From Streptomyces sp. R44 (lineage in GTDB: Bacteria > Actinomycetota > Actinomycetes > Streptomycetales > Streptomycetaceae), in contig NZ_CP163444.1 in NCBI RefSeq assembly GCF_041053105.1, forward strand, positions 3,658,001 to 3,722,000: a stretch of DNA of 64,000 nucleotides, in the 5' to 3' direction. Positions 1-9,023 of the stretch are shown one piece after another. Under the pieces are notes generated by a model. That model was not told where the DNA came from, ran no database searches, and saw only the letters and a program-made list of their open reading frames with translations. Position 1 is the first letter of the stretch, and each line of letters begins with the position of its first letter. Made by a program: the position numbers and the translations under genes.

Positions 1-51
1 GGCGAGCAGCGCGGGTGCGTGGTCGAGGCGGAGTCGCTCAAGTACGGCCAT
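1..51 (-). CDS. N-terminal end of a probable GNAT acetyltransferase (cut by window edge)
   Basis: Only the first 17 codons lie in the window, reading MAVLERLRLDHAPALLA from an ATG at 51. A GTG at 60 in the same frame is an alternative start. The pattern of a basic beta strand followed by DHAPALLA is typical of the first strand and helix of RimJ/RimL-like GNAT N-acetyltransferases. The fragment is too short for a firm assignment and the catalytic core is outside the window. It is transcribed away from the small gene at 214-399, and its upstream DNA carries three direct repeats (111-163). Confidence 0.4.
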   Translation of the reverse strand, partial: MAVLERLRLDHAPALLA

Positions 52-110
52 GGTGATCACCGTACGGAGATCCGGCCGCGGGCGCGCGGGAGTTACCGGC
101 CGATATCCGG

Positions 111-163
111 TTCCGGGCACGCGTGCCCTGCTCCGGGCACGCGTATCCGTTCCGGGCACGCGT
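111..163. repeat. Three direct repeats of a 13-14 bp unit upstream of the leftmost gene
   Basis: The sequence TTCCGGGCACGCGT occurs at 111-124 and 150-163, with CTCCGGGCACGCGT at 131-144. Start-to-start spacing is 20 and 19 bp, about two helical turns, which puts the copies on one face of the DNA. They lie 60-110 bp upstream of the leftmost minus-strand gene, so they could be an activator or repressor array for it. No known binding consensus is recognised. Confidence 0.55.
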
Positions 164-195
164 GAAGGCGCACCCGGTCTCCCGGGTGCGCCTTC
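164..195 (-). terminator. Hairpin terminator after the small 61-aa gene
   Basis: A perfect 14-bp stem, 164-177 against 182-195, has a 4-nt TCTC loop. It lies just downstream of the stop of the minus-strand gene at 214-399. As in most Streptomyces terminators there is no long T run. Confidence 0.75.
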
Positions 196-213
196 CTCAA
201 GGACGGGCCGACG

Positions 214-399
214 TCAGGCGTCGTAGTCCATGTCGAAGCGGTCCTGCTCCTCCTGCTGGGCGCGGCGGGTCTCGTCGTCGGCGCGCTCGCGGCCCTTGGA
301 GGCACGCTGGGAGGCCTCGTCCTTCGCCTTGCCGGCGGCCTGCTTGGCCTTGTCCGCGGCCTGCTTGGCCTTGTCCTTCATCTGGTCCTGCATACCCAT
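214..399 (-). CDS. Small hydrophilic CsbD-like/antitoxin-like stress protein, 61 aa
   Basis: This 61-residue, highly charged protein (start MGMQDQMKDKAKQAADKAKQ) has no hydrophobic segment. Residues 7-35 repeat a KDKAKQAADKAK-type heptad-like pattern rich in Lys and Ala, and the C-terminus is acidic (RFDMDYDA). Small proteins of this composition in Streptomyces are annotated as CsbD-like stress proteins or simply hypothetical. The ATG at 399 has a good AGGAG 8 nt upstream. The gene is monocistronic, closed by the hairpin at 164-195. A disordered or amphipathic helical stress-protectant role is an inference from composition only. Confidence 0.75.
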   Translation of the reverse strand: MGMQDQMKDKAKQAADKAKQAAGKAKDEASQRASKGRERADDETRRAQQEEQDRFDMDYDA

Positions 400-508
400 G
401 GACGTTCACTCCTAGAAGGGTGAGAGGGGGCCGGGGCAGTGTGCCTCTCCGGCCTCGACCAGCCTTGCACGAGCGAACATTCCACGCATTTCGATCAGTT
501 ACGGACGG

Positions 509-1399
509 CTACCGCGCGGAGTGGCCCTCCGACCGCGCCTGCTCGTCCGCCGCGCCGCCCGCGCCCACCAGGCCCTTGGAGACCGAGCCCAGGCGCGGCT
601 CGAAGCGCCGCATCTCGCGCTGTCCGACCGTGGCGATCAGGCTCGGCAGGTAGCCGCGGACCGACTGCATCCCGCGCAGCCACCACTGCGCGTACACATG
701 GGCCGAGCGCCGCTCGATGCCCGCGACGATCCGGTCGACGGCCGGGCCGAGCGGGTACGTGCGGTTCGAGGGCCACGGCAGCCGCTGCCGCAGTTCCTTC
801 ATCACGTCGTCCTGGTCCGCGCCCCGCACCATGTCCGTGTCGGTCCAGGACAGATAGCCGACGCCGACCTTCACGCCCTTGTACGCGACCTCGGCGCGCA
901 GGCTGTGCGCGAAGGCCTCGACGCCCGACTTGGAGGCGCAGTAGGCCGTCATCATCGGGGCCGGGGTGATGGCCGCGAGCGAGGCGATCTGGAGGAAGTA
1001 CCCCCGGGACTCCATGAGGACCGGCAGGAACGCCCGGCCCGTCACCGCCCCGCCGATCAGGTTGACCTCGATGACCCGCCGCCAGGCGGCCGGGTCGGAG
1101 TCGACGAACGGGCCGCCCGCCGCGACACCGGCGTTGGCGACGACGATGTCGACCTTCCCGAACCGTTCCTTCACCTCGGCCGCGACCCGGGCCATCGCCT
1201 CGTGGTCGGTGACGTCGGCGTGCCACCAGTCGGCCTCGGTGTGCAGCCGCCCGGCGACCTCCTTCAGCTGCTCCGGCTCCAGGCCGACCAGCGCGATCTT
1301 CGCGCCGCGCGCGGAGAGCTTGCGGGCGAGGAGCTCCCCGACACCGCGGGCCCCGCCGGTGACGACCGCGACCTGTCCTTCCAGGCTCACCCTGCTCAT
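509..1399 (-). CDS. SDR family oxidoreductase, 296 aa
   Basis: A classical short-chain dehydrogenase/reductase. The nucleotide-binding TGGARGVG lies at residues 14-21, NAG at 89-91, the catalytic Ser near 140 and YCASK at 153-157. It would oxidise or reduce an alcohol/ketone with NAD(P)(H) in the cytoplasm. The ATG at 1399 overlaps the stop of the upstream hydrolase by 4 bp (ATGA), so it is the third gene of the monooxygenase-hydrolase-SDR operon. In such operons an SDR plausibly supplies ketone to the Baeyer-Villiger enzyme or processes the alcohol released by ester cleavage. The substrate is unknown. The last roughly 40 residues go beyond the SDR core and are basic. Confidence 0.88.
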   Translation of the reverse strand: MSRVSLEGQVAVVTGGARGVGELLARKLSARGAKIALVGLEPEQLKEVAGRLHTEADWWHADVTDHEAMARVAAEVKERFGKVDIVVANAGVAAGGPFVDSDPAAWRRVIEVNLIGGAVTGRAFLPVLMESRGYFLQIASLAAITPAPMMTAYCASKSGVEAFAHSLRAEVAYKGVKVGVGYLSWTDTDMVRGADQDDVMKELRQRLPWPSNRTYPLGPAVDRIVAGIERRSAHVYAQWWLRGMQSVRGYLPSLIATVGQREMRRFEPRLGSVSKGLVGAGGAADEQARSEGHSAR

Positions 1400-2313
1400 G
1401 CCCCTGCCTCCTCGTTCTCCTTCACGCCCAGGTACGTGAGCGTCAGTTCACGGATCTGCGCGGTGACGGCCTCGGGGGCCTCCACCGGTGTCATGTGGCC
1501 CATGCCCGCCAGGGTGACGAGGCCCGTGCAGTGCGGCAGCGCCTCCGTCATCGCGTGGGAGAGGACGGCCGGGGTGAGCCGGTCGGCGGTGCCGACGAGC
1601 ACGGCCACCGGCAGCCGCAGCTCCCGCAGGCCCGCTTCGAGGTCGAGCCCGGCCAGGACCTGCGACCAGCCGTAGCGGGCGCCGCGCGGGCAGGCGTGCA
1701 CGATCCGGGCGCAGGCCTCGACCTTGTCCGGTGCCGAGCCCGGTCCCATCGTCGCGTACCTCAGGATCTTCTTCGAGACGGCGTTGACCGGGCCGAGCGG
1801 TGCCTTCGCGCCGAGGACGGCCGCGGTCAGCCGGCTGCGCAGCCCGCCGGGCCGGAGCGGTACGACGGTGGCCTCTGCGGTCAACCGCGAGGGCCCGGTG
1901 GAGCAGAGCAGGGCGGCGGCGGCGTGCTGCCGGAAGCCGGGGCGGGTGGCGGCCGCCATGATCGTCATGCCGCCCATGGAGTGGCCGGCGATCACGGCCC
2001 GCTCGCCGGGGCCGAGGGTGGCGGCGAGCACGGCCTCCAGGTCGTCGGCGAGCGCCGTCGTGGAGTAGCCCCGCCCGCCGCTCGCGGCGGGCGCGGGGGA
2101 CCGGCCGTGGCCGCGCTGGTCGTAGGCGATGACCCGGTGGTCGGTGGCGAGGGACCGTATCTGCTCGGCCCAGAAGGCGATCGAGCAGGTCCAGCCGTGG
2201 GAGAGGACGACGGCGGGCGCGTCCTCGGGGCCGTACACCTCGACGTGGATCGGGCTGCCGTCGGCGGAGACGGCGGTGAGCGCCCGGGGGGCGGGCAGGC
2301 TGTGGAGGGTCAC
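1396..2313 (-). CDS. Alpha/beta hydrolase (probable esterase), 305 aa
   Basis: An alpha/beta-hydrolase fold protein. It has the oxyanion-hole motif SHGW (residues 38-41), nucleophile elbow GHSMGG with Ser112, a late Asp in VGTADRLTP and the catalytic His in GMGHMTPVE. The start is GTG at 2313, whose GTGA overlaps the stop of the monooxygenase gene, which implies translational coupling. Downstream it overlaps the SDR start by 4 bp. Next to a Baeyer-Villiger monooxygenase the natural inference is hydrolysis of the ester or lactone that enzyme makes. Other carboxylester or epoxide chemistry cannot be excluded from sequence. Confidence 0.87.
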   Translation of the reverse strand: MTLHSLPAPRALTAVSADGSPIHVEVYGPEDAPAVVLSHGWTCSIAFWAEQIRSLATDHRVIAYDQRGHGRSPAPAASGGRGYSTTALADDLEAVLAATLGPGERAVIAGHSMGGMTIMAAATRPGFRQHAAAALLCSTGPSRLTAEATVVPLRPGGLRSRLTAAVLGAKAPLGPVNAVSKKILRYATMGPGSAPDKVEACARIVHACPRGARYGWSQVLAGLDLEAGLRELRLPVAVLVGTADRLTPAVLSHAMTEALPHCTGLVTLAGMGHMTPVEAPEAVTAQIRELTLTYLGVKENEEAGA

Positions 2314-3851
2314 TTGGCGGTCTCCTTCTTCCGGGTCGTACGGGCGGCGGGCCTGGGGGCCGGCCCGGGGGCGCGGATCACCTCGTACTCGGAGAGGTCG
2401 ACCTGCCGGGTCTCGCGCCGGAACTCGGCCGTGGTGCCCGGCCACAGGGTGGTGTTGCGGCCGCTGGCGTCGAGGTACCAGCTGTTGCAGCCGCCCGACT
2501 TCCACACGGTCCGCTCCATCCGGGCCTGGACCTTGCGGTTCCAGGCGCCGACGGCGGAGGGGCGGACGGCGAGGGCGGTGCGGCCGCCGAGCCCGGTAGG
2601 AGTGAGCAGCGCCAGCTGGCGGAGGTAGTCGGCCAGGTAGTTCAGCTGGGACTCGATCATGAGGATCATGGAGGAGTTCCCGAGGCCGGTGTTCGGCCCG
2701 ATGATCATCATGAGGTTGGGGAAGCCGCCGGCGGTGGCCCCGCGCAGCACCTGGACCCCGTCCTTCCAGGACTCGGCGAGGGTGTGGCCCTCGGCGCCGA
2801 CGACGCGCTCGGCGATCGGGATGTCGGTGACGTGGAAGCCGGTGCCGAAGACGATCGCGTCGACCTCGGTCTCGGTGCCGTCGGCGGCGACCACGGTCGA
2901 GCCGCGGACCTCGCGGAGGCCGGAGGCGACGACGTCCACGTTCGGCTGGGCGAGCGCCGGGTAGTACGTGTTGGAGAGCAGGATCCGCTTGCAGCCGATG
3001 CGGTACGAGGGCGTCAGCTTGGCCCGCAGCTCCGGGTCCTTGATGGAGCGGGCGATGTTGGCCTTGGCGAGCTTCTCGACGAGGCCGAGTTCGTTCGGGT
3101 GCTTGGTGAAGGCGCCGACCTGGAGCTCGCGGATGCCCCAGAGGATGCCCCGGCGCAACGTGGCGGTGACGGGCAGCGCCCGGTGCAGCCGGCGCTCGAC
3201 GCCGCTGATCGCGCGGTCCATGCGGGGCATGACCCACGGGGGCGTGCGCTGGAAGAGGGTGAGCCTGCCGACCTCGCGCTGGATCTCGGGCACGATCTGG
3301 ATGGCGGAGGCGCCGGTGCCGACCATGGCGACGCGCTTGCCGCGCAGGTCGTAGTCGTGGTCCCAGCGGGCCGAGTGGAAGACCTTGCCGGGGAAGTCGG
3401 CGAGGCCCGGGATGTCGGGGATCCGCGGGTCGGAGAGCGGTCCGGCGGCGGCGACGAGGACCTCGGCGCTGAAGGTGCCGCCGCTGGTCTCGATCTCCCA
3501 GCGCAGCGTCTCGGCGTCCCAGCGCGCCTTCAGCATCTCGTGGTTCAGGCGCAGGTGCGGCCGGATCCCGAAGGTGTCGGTGACGTGCTCCAGGTAGGCG
3601 CGGATGTGGCGCTGTCCGGAGAAGGTCCGGGGCCAGTCCGGGTTGGGCGCGAAGGAGAAGGAGTAGAGGTGGGAGGGGACGTCGCAGGCGCAGCCGGGGT
3701 AGCTGTTGTCGCGCCAGGCGCCGCCCACGGAGTCGGCCCGCTCCAGGACGACGAAGTCGGTGATCCCTTCGCGGCGGAGCCGGACGGCGGCTCCGATGCC
3801 GCCGAATCCCGACCCGATCACCGCCACCCTTACGTGCTCGTGCTTCGCCAT
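2310..3851 (-). CDS. Flavin-binding Baeyer-Villiger monooxygenase, 513 aa
   Basis: Two Rossmann motifs are visible: the FAD-binding GSGFGG (residues 13-18) and the NADPH-binding GTGASA (around 178-183). Between them FPGKVFHSARWD (153-164) exactly fits the Baeyer-Villiger fingerprint FxGxxxHxxxW(P/D). The enzyme should insert oxygen next to a ketone carbonyl using NADPH and O2. The start MAKHEHVRVAVIG at 3851 has GGGAGG just upstream; an open extension to 4106 runs into the divergent gene and is unlikely. It is the first gene of a three-gene operon with 4-bp overlaps (hydrolase, SDR), divergent from a MerR regulator. Confidence 0.9.
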   Translation of the reverse strand: MAKHEHVRVAVIGSGFGGIGAAVRLRREGITDFVVLERADSVGGAWRDNSYPGCACDVPSHLYSFSFAPNPDWPRTFSGQRHIRAYLEHVTDTFGIRPHLRLNHEMLKARWDAETLRWEIETSGGTFSAEVLVAAAGPLSDPRIPDIPGLADFPGKVFHSARWDHDYDLRGKRVAMVGTGASAIQIVPEIQREVGRLTLFQRTPPWVMPRMDRAISGVERRLHRALPVTATLRRGILWGIRELQVGAFTKHPNELGLVEKLAKANIARSIKDPELRAKLTPSYRIGCKRILLSNTYYPALAQPNVDVVASGLREVRGSTVVAADGTETEVDAIVFGTGFHVTDIPIAERVVGAEGHTLAESWKDGVQVLRGATAGGFPNLMMIIGPNTGLGNSSMILMIESQLNYLADYLRQLALLTPTGLGGRTALAVRPSAVGAWNRKVQARMERTVWKSGGCNSWYLDASGRNTTLWPGTTAEFRRETRQVDLSEYEVIRAPGPAPRPAARTTRKKETAK

Positions 3852-3920
3852 GCCGCCTCCCGTGCGCCCGGCCAAGATTCCGCCAGCAATCACTGGCACA
3901 GTCGGGACTGTAGAGCAGCT

Positions 3921-3938
3921 CCCTACCGAGCGGTAGGG
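3921..3938. promoter_or_regulatory. Perfect palindrome in the monooxygenase/MerR divergent promoter
   Basis: CCCTACCG-AG-CGGTAGGG is an exact 8-2-8 inverted repeat between the divergent monooxygenase operon and the MerR gene. Its central position suggests an operator for the local MerR protein. ACCG-N2-CGGT cores are also common in TetR operators, so an unlinked TetR regulator is possible. Confidence 0.6.
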
Positions 3939-3984
3939 GTACGGCGAGGGAAAGTTACCGGCGGTACAACATAGGCTGGCGGGT

Positions 3985-4707
3985 GTGGCAGAAGGATCAC
4001 GTCCCGAGACGGGCGCACAGGACGGCCCGCGCGAGACCGCAGGGGCGGGCGTGCGCGAGTACCGCATGGAGGAACTGGCCTCCGCCGCCGGCATCACCGT
4101 GCGCACCCTGCGCTTCTACCGCGAGCGCGGCCTGATCCCACCGCCCCGCCGCGAGGGCCGCATCGCCTGGTACGACGACAACCACCTGGCCCGGCTGCGC
4201 ACCATCGCCGCCCTCCTGGAGCGCGGCCACACCCTCAACGGCATCGCCGACCTCACCACCGCCTTCGAGAGCGGCCGCAACGTCCGCGAGGTCCTCGCGC
4301 TGCCCGCCCCCTCCGAGGAGGAGCCGGTCCGCCTCACCCCGGAGGAGCTCGCCGACCACTTCGCCGGCGAGGTCACCGCCGAGAACCTCGCCGCCGCGCT
4401 CGACCTCGGCTACCTCGTCACCGACGGCGAGGAGATCATCCACATCAGCCGCCGGCTGCTCGACGTCTCCGCCGCCCTGGTCCGCGAGGGCGTCCCGCTC
4501 GCCGAGGTCCTCAAGGCGGGCGCCCGCGTCCGCGAACACGCCGACGCCCTCGCCGGACTCTTCACCGAACTCCTGCGCACCCACGCCAAGGACGACGACC
4601 TGTGGCGGCTGCGCCCGCTCGCCAAGAGCGTGGTGGAGGCGGAACTGTCGATGGCGCTCGACAGGCGGCTGCGCGAGGCTCCCGACGCACCGGACACGGC
4701 CTCATGA
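3985..4707 (+). CDS. MerR family transcriptional regulator, 240 aa
   Basis: After about 30 residues of disordered leader, a MerR winged helix begins at YRMEELASAAGITVRTLRFY and continues with RERGLIPPPRREGRIAWY. The RTLRFYRERGLIPPP stretch is diagnostic. The C-terminal part is long and helical, with no Cys-rich metal loop, so it is more likely an organic-ligand sensor than a metal sensor. The GTG at 3985 is used here; starts closer to MEELASAAG are possible. It diverges from the Baeyer-Villiger operon with a perfect palindrome between them, so it probably regulates that operon and itself. Confidence 0.85.
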   Translation: MAEGSRPETGAQDGPRETAGAGVREYRMEELASAAGITVRTLRFYRERGLIPPPRREGRIAWYDDNHLARLRTIAALLERGHTLNGIADLTTAFESGRNVREVLALPAPSEEEPVRLTPEELADHFAGEVTAENLAAALDLGYLVTDGEEIIHISRRLLDVSAALVREGVPLAEVLKAGARVREHADALAGLFTELLRTHAKDDDLWRLRPLAKSVVEAELSMALDRRLREAPDAPDTAS

Positions 4708-4718
4708 TCGCCTGACAG

Positions 4719-4737
4719 GTTCTTCAAAAGTTCTTCA
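4719..4737 (+). promoter_or_regulatory. 11-bp-period direct repeat, candidate response-regulator box
   Basis: GTTCTTCA at 4719-4726 is repeated exactly at 4730-4737. The 11-bp period (one helical turn) is the usual layout of OmpR/PhoB-type response-regulator sites. It lies about 70 bp before the first gene of an ABC export operon that faces a histidine kinase/OmpR-type regulator pair. The link to that pair is an inference. Confidence 0.45.
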
Positions 4738-4808
4738 TGACCCCCGTCCTACGGTCGGTCCGCCCCCCGCACCCGCGGCCGGGCCCGACGGGAGGAACGG
4801 GAGAACCG

Positions 4809-5423
4809 ATGAGGACGAACCGGATACTGCCGGCCGCCGCGGCGGCGGTCACCGCGTTCCTACTGACCGGCTGCGGCGCCGGCGGGGACGACGGCGCGGG
4901 GAAGATCCCGACGGCCGGCGACGGCACGTCCTCCGCCGGTACGTCCTCCGCCGGTACGGGCAGGGCCACGGCGGGGGACGGGAACAGCGCCGGCGGCAAG
5001 GACGAGGTCGCCGCGTACGTCGAGGCCAAGCGGGCCTGGGTGAAGTGCCTGCGCGAGAACGGCCTGGACGCCCCCGACCCCGACGCGAACGGCCAGGTCG
5101 AACTCGGCGACGCCAGGGTCCTCAAGAAGAACCCCACGTTCATCGACGCCTCGCAGAAGTGCGGCGGCCTCAACCCGCCGGTCCCCGTCGAGATCGAGCG
5201 CAGGCTCGCCCCCAAGCTCACCCCCGAACAGATCAGGAAGCAGTTCGCGTTCGCCGACTGCATGCAGAAGAACGGCGCCGCCGACTTCCCCGACCCCGAG
5301 CCCGACGGCAACGTGTACGGGGACGTCCAGTGGAACTCCGGCACCGCCGCCGCCAAGCAGGCCGCCCGCACCTGCGCGCCGATCATCGGCAACCCCGTCG
5401 AGCAGGGCCCGGGCAAGGGCTGA
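4809..5423 (+). CDS. Secreted lipoprotein of an ABC operon, 204 aa
   Basis: The start [21 protein letters not shown] leads into the lipobox LTGC, with the acylated Cys near residue 23, so this is a membrane-anchored lipoprotein. A low-complexity Gly/Thr/Ser linker ([14 protein letters not shown]) follows. The rest contains two pairs of Cys in related contexts (WVKCLRENG... and FADCMQKNG...), suggesting an internal duplication and disulfides. ATG 4809 is preferred over an upstream frame start because it begins the signal peptide and has GGAGG/GGGAG upstream. It is the first gene of the adaptor-ATPase-permease operon, so it probably works at the cell surface with that transporter. The exact role is unknown. 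Confidence 0.85.
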   Translation: MRTNRILPAAAAAVTAFLLTGCGAGGDDGAGKIPTAGDGTSSAGTSSAGTGRATAGDGNSAGGKDEVAAYVEAKRAWVKCLRENGLDAPDPDANGQVELGDARVLKKNPTFIDASQKCGGLNPPVPVEIERRLAPKLTPEQIRKQFAFADCMQKNGAADFPDPEPDGNVYGDVQWNSGTAAAKQAARTCAPIIGNPVEQGPGKG

Positions 5424-5428
5424 GCACG

Positions 5429-6676
5429 GTGAGCGGAATCTTCACGGACAGGGACGAGGACGAGGACGGCGGCGCGGAGATGGAGCCGCGGCAGGAGGGG
5501 ACGGCTCCCCCGCGCGCCCCCGGCCGCCGGCGGAGCCGTACCGTCCTCGCCGCCGCCGCCTGCGTCGTGGTCGCGGCGGTCGCCGTCGTCGGCCGGCTCG
5601 GCCTGGGCGGCGGCGAGGGCGAGGGCCCCGCCGCCCCGCCGAGGGCGGGCGCCACGGTCACGGTCAGCCGGCAGACCCTCGTCGAACGCACCAGGACCGA
5701 GGGCCGGTTGGGGTACGGAGCGGAGATACCGCTGCCGGTCAAGGCCACCGGCACCGTCACCTGGCTCCCCGAGGCGGGCACGACCGCCGAGCGCGGGGAC
5801 ACCCTGCTCCGGGTGGACGACCGGCCGGTGGTCCTGCTGTACGGGACGCTGCCGATGTACCGCGAACTGGGCGTGACGACCGGCACCCCGGCCCCTCCGG
5901 CGCCCGGGAAGAGCGCCGACGCGGACACGCCGTCCACCGCCCCTCCTGCCACGCCCCCTCCCCCCACCGCCCCGCAGCCCCTCCGCGGCATGGACGTCCT
6001 CCAGTTCGAGTCCAACCTCGCCGCCCTCGGCTACACCGGCTTCACCGTCGACGAGAGCTTCACCGCAGGCACCGAACGGGCCGTCAAACGCTGGCAGAAG
6101 TCCCTGGGCCTGCCCGAGACCGGCCGGATCGGCCTCGGCGACGTCGTGTACGCCTCCGGCCGGATCCGCCTCGGCCGGGCGGGCGTCCGCCCCGGCGCGG
6201 CGGTCGGCGAGAACGTCCTCGGCTACACCGGCACGACCCGCAAGGTCGTCGTCGACGCCTCCGCCCTGGAGGCCTCCTGGGCCGTGCGCGGCAGCGAGGT
6301 CACCGTCGGCCTGCCCGACGGCACCCCCGTGAAGGGAAAGGTCGCCTCGGTCGGCAAGGAGGCGGCCGCACCCGACGGGGACGGCGGGAGCAGCGGCGCT
6401 CCGCCCACGGTCCCGGTCACGATCACCGTCGCCGACCAGCGGTCCCTGGGCCGTCTGGAGAGCGGTCCGGTCTCCGTCGAGTACGTGGGCAGGACACGCG
6501 AGAACGTCCTGACCGTCCCGGTGGCGGCCCTGGTGGCGCTCGCCGAGGGCGGGCACGGCCTGGAGACCGAGGACGGCCGCTTCGTCGCCGCCCGCACGGG
6601 TCTCTTCGCCGACGGCATGGTGGAGGTGAGCGGCCCGTCGCTCCGCGCGGGCCTGAAGGTGAGGATCCCCCAGTGA
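5429..6676 (+). CDS. Efflux adaptor (MacA/HlyD-like) with peptidoglycan-binding domain, 415 aa
   Basis: A short acidic cytoplasmic N-terminus is followed by one membrane anchor ([21 protein letters not shown]) and an extracytoplasmic region. A barrel-sandwich-type segment ([20 protein letters not shown]) is interrupted by a proline-rich loop and then a peptidoglycan-binding type 1 domain ([20 protein letters not shown]). A C-terminal beta-barrel ([20 protein letters not shown]) completes an HlyD/MacA-type adaptor. GTG 5429 is used; the frame is open further upstream but that overlaps the lipoprotein gene. The stop overlaps the ATPase start by 4 bp. It likely couples the MacB-like transporter to the cell wall in an organism without an outer membrane. 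Confidence 0.87.
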   Translation: MSGIFTDRDEDEDGGAEMEPRQEGTAPPRAPGRRRSRTVLAAAACVVVAAVAVVGRLGLGGGEGEGPAAPPRAGATVTVSRQTLVERTRTEGRLGYGAEIPLPVKATGTVTWLPEAGTTAERGDTLLRVDDRPVVLLYGTLPMYRELGVTTGTPAPPAPGKSADADTPSTAPPATPPPPTAPQPLRGMDVLQFESNLAALGYTGFTVDESFTAGTERAVKRWQKSLGLPETGRIGLGDVVYASGRIRLGRAGVRPGAAVGENVLGYTGTTRKVVVDASALEASWAVRGSEVTVGLPDGTPVKGKVASVGKEAAAPDGDGGSSGAPPTVPVTITVADQRSLGRLESGPVSVEYVGRTRENVLTVPVAALVALAEGGHGLETEDGRFVAARTGLFADGMVEVSGPSLRAGLKVRIPQ

Positions 6677-7401
6677 GCACGGGCACGGCCCCGGACGCCG
6701 TGGTGGAGTTCCGGGCGGTCTCGAAGACGTACCCCGGCGGTGTGGCGGCGGTCCGGGACGTGAGCCTGCGCGTCCGGCGCGGCGAACTCGTCGCGATCGT
6801 CGGCCCGTCGGGCTCCGGCAAGTCCAGCATGCTGAACCTGATGGGCAGCCTCGACCGGCCCTCGGCGGGCCACGTCCTGGTCGACGGCCACGACGTGGCG
6901 GAGCTGACGGACCGGGAGGTGTCGGCGCTGCGGGCCACCCGGATCGGCTTCGTCTTCCAGCAGTTCCACCTGGCGGTGGGCGTCCCGGTCCTGGACTCCG
7001 TCGCCGACGGCCTGCTGTACGCCGGGATCCCGCTGCGCCGCCGCCGGGCGCGGGCGGCGGCGGCCCTGGCCCGGGTCGGGCTGAGCCACCGCGTCCACCA
7101 CCTGCCGCACCAGCTCTCGGGCGGCGAGCGCCAACGGGTCGCCGTGGCACGGGCGGTGGTCGGCGGACCTGCGGTCCTGCTCGCCGACGAGCCGACGGGG
7201 AACCTGGACTCGGCGTCGGGGGCGGCCGTGCTGGCGCTCCTGCGGCAACTGCACGCCTCGGGCACGACCGTCGTCGTCATCACCCACGACCGGGAGATCG
7301 CGGCCGCACTCCCCCGCCGCATCGAGATGCGCGACGGCCGGGTGGTCGCGGACACCACCACGGAGCCCGACGGTTCGCCCGCGATCGGAGCCCGCGGATG
7401 A
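6673..7401 (+). CDS. ABC transporter ATPase, MacB/LolD type, 242 aa
   Basis: A complete nucleotide-binding domain: Walker A GPSGSGKS (residues 44-51), the Q-loop in FVFQQFH, signature [14 protein letters not shown], Walker [10 protein letters not shown] and the H-loop in VITHDRE. The pattern and short length fit the MacB/LolD (type VII) group that powers mechanotransmission rather than conventional transport. The start is GTG 6673, with 4 bp overlapping the adaptor stop, and the gene ends in a 4-bp overlap with the permease. The partners are the FtsX-like permease downstream and the adaptor and lipoprotein upstream. Confidence 0.93.
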   Translation: MSTGTAPDAVVEFRAVSKTYPGGVAAVRDVSLRVRRGELVAIVGPSGSGKSSMLNLMGSLDRPSAGHVLVDGHDVAELTDREVSALRATRIGFVFQQFHLAVGVPVLDSVADGLLYAGIPLRRRRARAAAALARVGLSHRVHHLPHQLSGGERQRVAVARAVVGGPAVLLADEPTGNLDSASGAAVLALLRQLHASGTTVVVITHDREIAAALPRRIEMRDGRVVADTTTEPDGSPAIGARG

Positions 7402-8627
7402 TCCCCGCCCCGCGAGGACGGCGCACCGGGCGGCGAGGCACCGTCCTCCGCCCGGCCCGGCTGCGCCCCGCCGACGTCGTCCGGCTCGGCGGCACCGGCC
7501 TGCGCACCCGCCCGCTGCGGGTGTTCCTCTCCGCGCTCGGCATCGCGATCGGCGTCGCCGCCATGATCGCGGTGGTCGGCATCTCCGGCTCGGGCCGGGC
7601 GGAGCTCGACCGCCGGCTCGACGCGCTCGGCACCAACCTCCTGCGGGTCGAGCCCGGCGCCACCCTGGGCGGGCAGCGGACGGAGCTCCCGGCCGAGGCC
7701 GTCCGCATGATCGACCGCATCGCCCCGGTCCGGGAGGTCGCCGCCACCGGCGCGATCGACGCGAAGGTCTACCGCAACGAGCGGATCGCGGTCGGCCGCA
7801 CCGGCTCCCTCTCCGTCCTGGCGGCGGACGAGGGCCTGCTCCCGGCGGTCGGCGGCCGGGTGCGCCGCGGCCGCTGGCTGGACGCGGCGACCGAGCGCTA
7901 CCCGGCGGTCGTGCTCGGCGCGACGGCCGCCCAGCGGCTCGACGTGTACACCGCGGGGACCCGGCTGTGGATCGGCGGCCGCTGGTTCTCCCTGGTCGGC
8001 GTCCTCGACCCCGTACCGCTCGCTCCGGAGCTGGACGGCGCGGCGCTCGTCGGCGGTCCCGCGGCCCGGACGTACCTGCGGTTCGACGGCCATCCGTCGA
8101 CGGTCTACGTCCGCACCGAGGACAGCGCCGTCGCGGCGGTACGGGCGGTGCTGCCGGCCACGGCGAACCCGGCGAAGCCCGCGGAGGTGCGGGTCTCCCG
8201 GCCCTCGGACGCACTCGCGGCCCGCCAGGCCACCGAGTCGGCGCTGACCGGTCTGCTCCTCGGCCTCGGCGGGGTCGCGCTGCTCGTCGGCGGGGTCGGC
8301 GTCGGGAACACGATGGTGATCTCCGTCCTCGAACGCCGCCCCGAGATAGGGCTGCGCCGGGCGCTCGGCGCCACCCGGGGCCAGATCCGCGCCCAGTTCG
8401 TCACGGAGTCCCTGCTCCTGTCGGTGATCGGCGGCCTCGGCGGAACCGTCCTCGGGACGGTGATCACCGCCGCGTACGCGATGAGCCGGGGCTGGCCGAC
8501 GGTCGTCCCGGCGTGGGCGACGGCGGCCGGGGTCGGGGCGACGCTGGTGATCGGGATGATCGCGGGGCTCTATCCGGCGGTACGGGCGAGCCGGCTGGAA
8601 CCGACGGTGGCCCTGTCCGGCACCTGA
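7398..8627 (+). CDS. FtsX/MacB-like ABC permease, 409 aa
   Basis: The topology is one N-terminal transmembrane helix (about residues 35-55, [19 protein letters not shown]), a large extracytoplasmic MacB-type domain, and three C-terminal helices with the FtsX-family segment [20 protein letters not shown]. It begins at ATG 7398 inside the end of the ATPase gene. With the adaptor and lipoprotein it makes a four-gene exporter or mechanotransmission complex. The substrate could be a peptide, lipid or antibiotic; nothing in the sequence decides. A strong hairpin follows at 8643-8694. Confidence 0.92.
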   Translation: MIPAPRGRRTGRRGTVLRPARLRPADVVRLGGTGLRTRPLRVFLSALGIAIGVAAMIAVVGISGSGRAELDRRLDALGTNLLRVEPGATLGGQRTELPAEAVRMIDRIAPVREVAATGAIDAKVYRNERIAVGRTGSLSVLAADEGLLPAVGGRVRRGRWLDAATERYPAVVLGATAAQRLDVYTAGTRLWIGGRWFSLVGVLDPVPLAPELDGAALVGGPAARTYLRFDGHPSTVYVRTEDSAVAAVRAVLPATANPAKPAEVRVSRPSDALAARQATESALTGLLLGLGGVALLVGGVGVGNTMVISVLERRPEIGLRRALGATRGQIRAQFVTESLLLSVIGGLGGTVLGTVITAAYAMSRGWPTVVPAWATAAGVGATLVIGMIAGLYPAVRASRLEPTVALSGT

Positions 8628-9023
8628 CGCGCGCGGCCCGCCGGAAGCGGCCAACCTCGACCGGGCACCGCCCCGGACCGGGTTGGCCGCTTCCCGCCGA
8701 TTCCCGCCGCCTCCCGCCGATTCCCCCGGGGGGACGGATTCCGGAATTCCGGCGGACCGGAAGCGAATGCCCCGCTCCCCACGCCCCCGTCACAGCCTCC
8801 GTGAACCCGGGGAGTGGAATGCGGAATCCCGTCCGGCCGCCGACCGAAGTACTCCAGAAATACCGCGCCGCCCCCGCCGGATATCCACCACCGAAAAGAA
8901 GCCGACGCCCCGTCCGCCCATTGAACGGTTTCTCCCCTCCGGGCAATTCTTTCCCCGCACTCGAACGAACCCGCCCGTCCGGCACACCGCCGGACGGAAC
9001 GACCACGAGTTCAGGAGAGATCG
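8628..9023. other. 396-bp intergenic region
   Basis: It contains the terminator of the ABC operon at its left end. The rest has lower GC and many TTCCGG/GGAAT-like tracts and probably carries the promoter of the SH3 gene; GAGAG sits just before that gene's ATG. No convincing small ORF was seen. Confidence 0.6.
8643..8694 (+). terminator. Terminator of the ABC operon
   Basis: A perfect 14-bp stem (8643-8656 with 8681-8694) encloses a GC-rich loop that can itself pair. It lies 15 bp after the permease stop. Confidence 0.8.

Noticed and set aside
4724..7150. 808-codon minus-strand frame opposite the ABC operon
   Set aside because: Low-complexity Gly/Arg/Pro antisense translation with no motifs; the plus-strand genes overlap by 4 bp and have complete domains.
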